A stretch of 64,000 nucleotides of DNA from Anas platyrhynchos. Its lineage: Eukaryota > Chordata > Aves > Anseriformes > Anatidae. Location of the stretch: positions 3,716,001-3,780,000 of the forward strand of contig NC_092600.1 in assembly GCF_047663525.1 (NCBI RefSeq). The letters are read 5' to 3'. Both the position numbers and the translations under genes were made by a program. Positions 57,261 to 64,000 of this stretch are shown piece after piece (within the stretch, counting starts at the first letter, position 1; every line of letters starts with the position of its first letter). The notes beneath the pieces were generated by a model. The model searched no databases. It had not been told where the DNA came from and saw only the letters and a list, made by a program, of their open reading frames with translations.

Positions 57261-60200
57261 GCAGGGAAATTGTGACATATATAGGCGGAACTGTCCCTTT
57301 TAAATTGCTGAGGTTTTATCTCTCATCGAATCCATATCTAAAATTGAGAAAAATGACTAATATAGTTAGGAAACCCATTTTTCAGAAGATCAAAGTCATA
57401 AAATTCTGTTAATTCCCTTTGAGACAGAAATATGAATTATAGTTAAGAGACTTTTCCCTGTAACTTTTTTGTTTCATTTTAAACCTCCAATTGTTCCCCA
57501 AGCTAATCTCCCTTTGTATTCTGCTGTAAACTAATTTGCTGAACTATCAGGAGGCTAAAAAAAAATCTCTGTTTAAAACTGTCTCTTGCAGGAGCAGCTT
57601 TAAAAGCGCACATCCTTCTGAAGAATAAAAGTAATGCCCTACTCCTCCTTGTCCCCAGCAAACACCTCTGAAGCTGAGGGTTGCCTTTGGTCTTGTTTTC
57701 CAGTACTTATGTGAGAGCGCAGGAATGTTAAGCATGTTGTTCACAAGTGAAAAAGACATATTTATTTTAATATATACTGTGACCGGTTGGGAAGCTCCTT
57801 GATGCTGTACCTCTGGCCTCCTCCCTAGGCTGGGACGCTCACTATGTGCCAAGGCAGGCGACACCAAACTCTTTGTAGTGGCCATAAGGTGCAGATGTTC
57901 CCTTTGTGCAGCACCCTGTGGCAACTTGAGTTTGTGAAAGGAAGGCTCACAAAAAGCAAATGCAGCTTAGTACAACCCAGCACAGCCGGAGTTAAGAGTA
58001 TACGCACTCCAAGCTCATGGGAGGGGGGGGTAAACATTGATATTTTTCTTTAGAAGTTATTTTGTCTGGTCTTCTCCCCTCTGAGCTGCCTTGGTCTTTT
58101 CTGTTTGTAGTTCAGGACTCATGGCTTAACATTTATAGGGGAGATTTCAGCTGAACTTCCAGCATGTCTTAAAAGCAGTTTTACCTAGATTTTTAATTCT
58201 TTCAGTGCCAGGTTATTCCTAGAGCCACTGCCATTGCGTTGCCCTGTCTCATATTGCCATCTGGCTACAACATCACAAATCTATCTGGCGCCCTATTTCT
58301 AGCCCGGAGGCACACATCCTTTCAATTTCTGACAAATTTCCACAGAGGCTTTTTTCCCTTTGATATTTAAGAAAAATCTTGTAGGATGAAAACGTTGCAC
58401 CGATATTCTTAATGGTTATTTAGAGAGCGAAGTGTTTGGACTTGCTTGAAAATACCCCTGGGCACCTATTTGCATGTGTAGGTGCCTAAATATCTGAGAA
58501 AAACGACCATCTGCTGTCTCTGGACTTAGATCCTCAGCGAATATGTAGACTACTGAAATGAAGGGAATTTAGGCACATACATTTCTTTTGATGATTTGTT
58601 CTGCTCCTAATTTCTCTATCTCACAGAGGTGTGCGGAGGAAGAATATACAAAAGAATGTGAAGGGCTCTGATAGCTTTGTGCTGTCTGCATGTGTTTTAC
58701 AGATAACATTATGGAAGATTAGCAGGAAAAAAATTTTTTTGAACAAGTATTCTCCCCTCCATTTTAAAAATACAAATACCTTTGAGCTCTTACTTTATAA
58801 AAGAAGGAATTGCTTACCTGGTGGCTAAATATCATTGCCAATTCAAAGGCAACTAATTCCTGAAATAATTTTGAGCCACCTCGAGGTAATTCTTACCTAT
58901 AAAGATTTTTCTTCCATCTTTTTCTAGTAAAATTTCAGATCAGATGTTTTATTTATGTGAAACTCCTGGATTGGCTACAAGAGAGTGTTTGCCCTTGGTG
59001 TGCCAAGTTACAAATCATTCTGATTTAGAAAACTGAAATCCATCCGGCTTTATTTGTGCTTTCATTTGGTGCAAAAGAGAGAAGCATTAGTACTCTAATG
59101 CGGAATATTTTCTGATCTATGCATAGTGTGACTGCTGGAAAGTGATACAAAATTGTGAAATTCAGAGCCAAACAACATATTTTCCCAGATCTGGGAGGAC
59201 GTTCGCACTGAGATCTGGGTATCTCCCAGAGGGCAACCCCCAGCATTTTGTTTTTTATTTTCATCACTACATTGAATGGACCCTTGAGAAACACTGGAAA
59301 AAAAATCACTCCTAAGCCTAGAAGAAGCTCCAGATGCTACAAGAGGAAGCCTGGGACAGGAAATTTGTAAATTTATTATTAATTTCAATGGTGGCTCTTT
59401 AAATATAAGATCATGTATCGATTCTGAAACTGCTCCATGACCATTTTCCATCAGTGTTGGTGGCATTTACTGCCAAAATTAATTAGACACTCATTGATGC
59501 TGGGCCAATTCCCTGACTTGCACGTTGTCAATCAGGTAGAAATCCAAATGTGCGCCCACTCACTAAACCATTTTCTTTCTCTCTGACACCATCAGAAGCA
59601 CATGACACATCTTGTGGATCATGTGAAAGAAAAGCAGATACGCTCTCCTTTTCACTCTGCTGGGAAAGAAAAAAAAAAAGACTCTCAACTGTATAATCAT
59701 TTTTCTATAAAATAAATTACTTTATCTGTCGTAATACTGTCACACTTCAGTTCTCCAGTGATCTACTTCTTCCATCTGTGTGCATAACTGAAATCTTTTC
59801 TACACCTACTCTATGTACTTTCAAGTGTCAAAATCCAGCCTCAATCACTCCTGTCATTAGTCTCTTGTTCCCGACGGGATAGGGGCAAAGCTCCACAGTT
59901 CTTCAGTCCTCTTTGGGTAATTTCTGTGCTCACTTTTTCTGTGCTCACTCACATCATGCGAGCTGTCCAAAATATGAGCTGGCCAAGTTTTGTTTTGTTT
60001 TGTCACCTGAAGTTTTCCACTTATTACTCTTGAAACTACTGGATATTTTTATCACTTTCTGGGTCTTGTTTCCATCATGACTGTTGCTGTAGTTAGGCGT
60101 AATTTCAAGAGATATCCACATTACCCAAATCCTATGAAAGCTGACTTACTGCTTCTTATTGAGTAATTCTGCATGACTCATACTTTATTCTCTGATATAA

Positions 60201-61210
60201 TTTTTTACACTCATTTGCAGAATATTGTTCAGACAATTGAGCTTACTTACCAAAATCACCGTCTTTTGTAGCAAGACAGTGCAATCTTTCTTCTTTCACA
60301 AAGCCATTGCAAGAACAATGGGCTGACCCATAAATTGCAACCATCTTGTTTTGCTTAAAATATGGATTCTACTTTGCTAAATGAAATAACGTCAGGGAAA
60401 GAAAAAAAAAAGAAACCCTCTTGGAAGCTATGAATCTTCACAATTTAATGTGACAACGTGCCTCTCCCACTGAGCCGTGACCTACTTTGCTGACAAAATG
60501 CTCTCGTTACCTTCCCCCAAACATGAGGCTGTCGAAGCCCCAGGAATTCGTCACCTCGGGTTTGAAATTGTGAAGTCGCAGTCAGTGCCGAAGGATCCTG
60601 CAACGGTTTCCTCACGAAGCAGTCTGGCAGGCACTGTGCTGCTTATCACTTCTCCAGTAAATGCCCTCCCTTCTCATACTGTTTCTGTTTGTATCATTTC
60701 TTATCTCTGTTCCAACGTACACCCCACGAATTCAGAGCTGGATGAATTTTGCCATCTCAGGAGAGAATTTGGTACTTTTTTTTGACTGCGCTTATTTTTG
60801 GATTAGCTCAATTAAAATGTTTTGCTGTGCTGTTCAATTTTTTTCCCCCCCCCTCTCTCTTTTATTCTTATTTATTTATTTATTTATTTTAATTTTTACT
60901 ATAGTAAAGGAATCCTTTTCCTCTATACAACATATGATGTGCATCAAAACTTGGTAGGATGCCTCTTCATGGAGAAACAGGAGACAACAGATTAAGCATC
61001 AGCAGCTGTGGGAATGACCTACAACATATGGAACATATGATAATTATCCAGTCTATATTTTGTAAGAGATAAACTCATACTGCTTTGTTAAAACATGCGA
61101 GTAGAGAGAATTGGATGGTAATGGCAAGTGACTGCTCCCAGTGATAAAGGTCCTTAACTGTATGATCATGTTTTTTTGGCTCTTCAACTAATGCATACAA
61201 TCTACTTATC
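57261..61210. other. Intergenic DNA, nothing recognised
   Basis: Unique DNA. It includes a (TTTA)n stretch near 60,869-60,890. A possible minus-strand splice donor at ~60,248 was considered and not accepted as an exon. Confidence 0.45.
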
Positions 61211-61392
61211 ATAGAATCATTCAGGTTGGAAAAGACCTTTAAGATCATCTAGTCCAGTATTTAACCTACTACTAAAATCCACCATTAAATCATGGTACTA
61301 CGTTCTGCGTCTACGTGTTTCCTGAAGACTTCCCATGATGGTGACTCAACCACTGCCCTGGGCAGCCTATTCCAATGCTGCACAACCCTTTA
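61211..61392 (-). mobile_element. CR1 LINE 3' end, antisense
   Basis: Reads as the reverse complement of the CR1 3' region. It starts ATCATAGAATCATTCAGGTT then GGAAAAGACCTTTAAGATCA, and ends ACTGCCCTGGGCAGCCTATT then CCAATGC. It lacks the coding part and is dead. Confidence 0.94.
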
Positions 61393-62147
61393 CATTGTTT
61401 AACAATTTAACAGCTTGTTAAATTCAAGTTTGTTAAACCGCAAAGGCATCATCCCTTGGATTTTTGTACTGGAGATATTATGGTACTTGTCTTAGTTAAA
61501 CGTCGCAGCTCCCACATGTAAAAGCTGAGTTTGTCCATCAGGTTTTGTGTTTGTGACTCATAACCAAAGGTACTGATCATAGCACATAGACATACCATTA
61601 TCACCTGCTGAGACAATGCTCGGGCTTATTATTTGGTGCAGATGATTAGGTTTTAATGCCACAAAGAATCATTACAGTCAGAAGCTAAATAAATGTTTTG
61701 TCAGCTAGAAAAATGTTTCAGAGCTTGATCTGGTTCGTTAGCAAAAAGAAGCTTAGGAGATGATTCTAGGTACACCTTCATGGGAGACGTGCTGCATACT
61801 GAAGGGCTTCTCCACCTGCCAGAAGAAGTACCTGCAAGAGCTAATGGCCTTGTCCAAATTGCAAATCCTTAAAAGCTGGGGAATTAGCAACTGGAACATA
61901 CTACTAAGAAAATGGTCCTTAGGTCTTGTTTATGTTTAGTTACAACTGGATGCCTTTCAGGGTGTGATTTTGCACCAAACTTAACATCCATCTTATCTCA
62001 TACAGAAGGCTGGATGTCATCACCTGTGACGCTCAGGAGGTTGGATCACAGCCGTTTCCCTCTGTCAGGGAAAGCCCTTGAAAGTTCGGATACCACTGCC
62101 TATATCTCTGGGGTGTAGAAATATTGTGAAATGATATATACCGTTAT

Positions 62148-62149
<2 letters not shown>
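61393..62149. other. Intergenic DNA, nothing recognised
   Basis: Unique DNA without a recognised feature. Confidence 0.5.
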
Positions 62150-62184
<35 letters not shown>

Positions 62185-62185
62185 A
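62150..62185 (+). repeat. (AAAT)n tetranucleotide microsatellite
   Basis: About nine perfect AAAT units. Confidence 0.97.
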
Positions 62186-63200
62186 TGTGTGCCATTGGAA
62201 TTAAAGAGGTGTACAGAAATGGCATGGTTAAGGTCAAGTTATTTTTAGAGCATTTTTAAAACTATATACCCCTCCCCCCTCTCCAAATCATCAAGTATTC
62301 TGTTACAATAAGGTGTAGGCTTCTATGTTGTAAATGATCTGAAGTCACCCTTTGCAACAATTCTCAGACTCTTAGTACTTATGATTTCATTTTGTATTAC
62401 ACTTTGCCTTTTCGCAATACTGCTTTACTTGGATCTACAGAACTAATCCTTGCATGTAGGAAGAAGCTGTCTGCACGGTATCTTCTAGGAATAAAAGGCT
62501 CTACTCTGCTGTACTGTTTTCAATAAATATTTTATTATTCACAGTTTCAAATATTCTCCTGTTGAATCTCAGCAGCTGTACTTTTTGAAAATAATGTGTG
62601 ATTCAACAATGAAAGTTTGCTTCTGAGTTCTGAGAAAGAAAAGCAAGCCAGCTCTCCTCTTCCTCAGGGAACACCCAAGAAACTACCACAGCGTTAGGTA
62701 TGGAGTACATCTCTCCTTCAATGCTCTGAACTTCTTCCTGTTGCCACAATTTGTGTTGAGAGAACTTAATACAAAAGAAATAAGTGGCATGTAATAAATA
62801 AATACTCTCTGAACTTGCAGGAGCTTCAGCTCCTTTATCATACAGCTGGCTGGGGGAAAGAAAAGGCAGGTGTGATATGAAGAAAAAAAAAAGTCCAAAA
62901 GATTTTAAAAGGATCCTGGAACTGGGTTATAGTTCAAACCGCAATCTGCCACTGGAGTTCATGTGTCACTAGTGGTCAGATTCTGCTTGCCTTACTCCAC
63001 AAATAAGCGCACTGATTTCACCAAGGTTACTTGCTCTCCTGGGTGAAAACTGTTGTAATTAAGGGGAAGAGGAACATATTTTAACCCCTAAAAGACCTCT
63101 TTGTCTTTCCCTAAAATTTTGATGCCATCTGATCAGAGAAAAAAAAATAAAAATTGTGTCATAAAGCTTGGGCTTAGCTGGAAGATTTGAGAGTTAAATT
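62186..63200. other. Intergenic DNA, nothing recognised
   Basis: Unique AT-rich DNA without a recognised gene. Confidence 0.5.
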
Positions 63201-63226
63201 GTGTGTGTGTGTGTGTGTGTGTGTGT
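63201..63226 (+). repeat. (GT)13 dinucleotide microsatellite
   Basis: Thirteen uninterrupted GT units; potential Z-DNA former and probably polymorphic. Confidence 0.98.
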
Positions 63227-64000
63227 TTAAATGCCTCTCAAAATGCTGCACATCCACTTATCCCCTTTTTGGATATGCAATTTTCATTCTATTGATTTTT
63301 TTGACATATGGTTATGTAAAGCATGTAACAGCAAACTCTACCCATTTACACCTTCCAGAAGGCAGTCACTTCAGGAGTTAATGCAAGATTATTTTTAGTA
63401 TGTATTCAAGTTTATTCATGCTGAAAGGTAGTAGTTATCTTTTGTAATTTTAGAGTAGTTATTTGAATAAAAACATGAGTATAGTTCCATTTTAACTGCC
63501 ATGTGACATTTGGGAGCTGGGTAAAACTTCTCCCAGGATGCCAAAATCTCAGAGATTTTTCTTCTACATCTCAGCAGTGCACACAATACCTGTGTATGTG
63601 TTGGGACCTATGTCTACAAACACATAAAATATGAGTAATCTTGTATACACTGAGAGAATATTATACTATAAACAAGGAAAATATCTCTAGGCCAGAAGGA
63701 AGTGGTTTTCAATGTTTTTTTTCTGTTCTGTTTTGTTTTTGTTGAAATTCAGCTATGCTTTTGCATCCAAATTCCATATTAAGCTATCACCAGAGGATTT
63801 ACTAGATAACAATCAGTGGGTCCTCAGCTGAGTGTTCTCCCTAGAGCTGGGTAAATATTTCTGTTAGCCAAGTAACTGAACCCTTTTTCAGTTCATAGAC
63901 TATGAGAAGAGGTTGCAAGTTTCTCATGTTTTGGGGTCACTGTTCAGCTAAGTCTTACGTTGTTGTTTCTGCTTTCTAATGGAATAACTAAAAACAAAGA
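63227..64000. other. Intergenic DNA to window end
   Basis: AT-rich, no recognised feature. Confidence 0.5.

Noticed and set aside
60249-60410. Possible minus-strand exon ending at a GTAAGT donor (~60,248), with a frame reading CSCNGFVKEERLHCLATKDG
   Set aside because: Splice-site look-alikes flank it, but the frame stops within a short distance for the best acceptor, it matches no TRPC7 or other family I know, and no partner exon is visible.
49600-64000. TRPC7 3' exons on the minus strand, expected by synteny
   Set aside because: No stretch translating to the TRPC C-terminal motifs was found; the gene probably begins beyond the window.

Overview
This is a vertebrate nuclear DNA window, most likely from a galliform bird (chicken or a close relative). 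It is AT-rich, intron-dominated DNA with sparse repeats. The only interspersed repeats I recognise with confidence are degraded CR1 LINE pieces with the avian tail (ATTCTGTG)n. The one multi-exon gene encodes a protein that matches SMAD5 over its whole length, with a few residues that differ from the human protein as I remember it. The window would correspond to the SMAD5 to TRPC7 interval (human 5q31, chicken chromosome 13).

Layout. 1-17.9 kb is upstream intergenic DNA. It holds a 19-bp minisatellite of YY1-like units (4.05 kb), a CR1 fragment (6.4 kb), a CpG-bearing patch with pyrimidine tracts (7.9-8.7 kb), a second CR1 tail (9.6 kb), a head-to-tail duplication of a ~1.1 kb unit (15.05-17.33 kb) and a third CR1 tail (17.45 kb). 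17.93-18.64 kb is a CpG island with G-quadruplex-prone runs and a 20-22 bp minisatellite, and is the presumed SMAD5 promoter. 18.6-27.4 kb is a long intron 1 that includes a fossil tRNA-derived SINE. Six coding exons of SMAD5 lie on the + strand between 27,695 and 35,866. They join in frame into 465 codons plus stop, and are followed by a ~3.6 kb 3' UTR ending near 39.5 kb (or 40.0 kb).

At 48,254-48,574 on the minus strand is an intact single-exon ORF for a 106-residue single-pass membrane protein that I assign to SMIM32, with a GC-rich promoter-like stretch upstream at 48.8-49.6 kb. SMAD5 and SMIM32 are therefore convergent (tail to tail). From 49.6 to 64 kb I find no exon, including none of TRPC7. 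That stretch holds microsatellites, an E-box/MEF2-type site, an AT-rich homeodomain-motif cluster that may be a conserved enhancer, and one antisense CR1 piece.

SMAD5 is the receptor-regulated Smad of the BMP pathway. The zinc ligands, linker S-P sites, PPxY motif and C-terminal SSVS motif are all intact. SMIM32 has no known role that I can name. No operon, CRISPR array, virus or complete mobile element is present, and nothing here amounts to a new multi-gene system. The best leads are the promoter-proximal tandem duplication, the YY1-like array, miR-155-type sites in the 3' UTR, and the compact SMIM32 locus.
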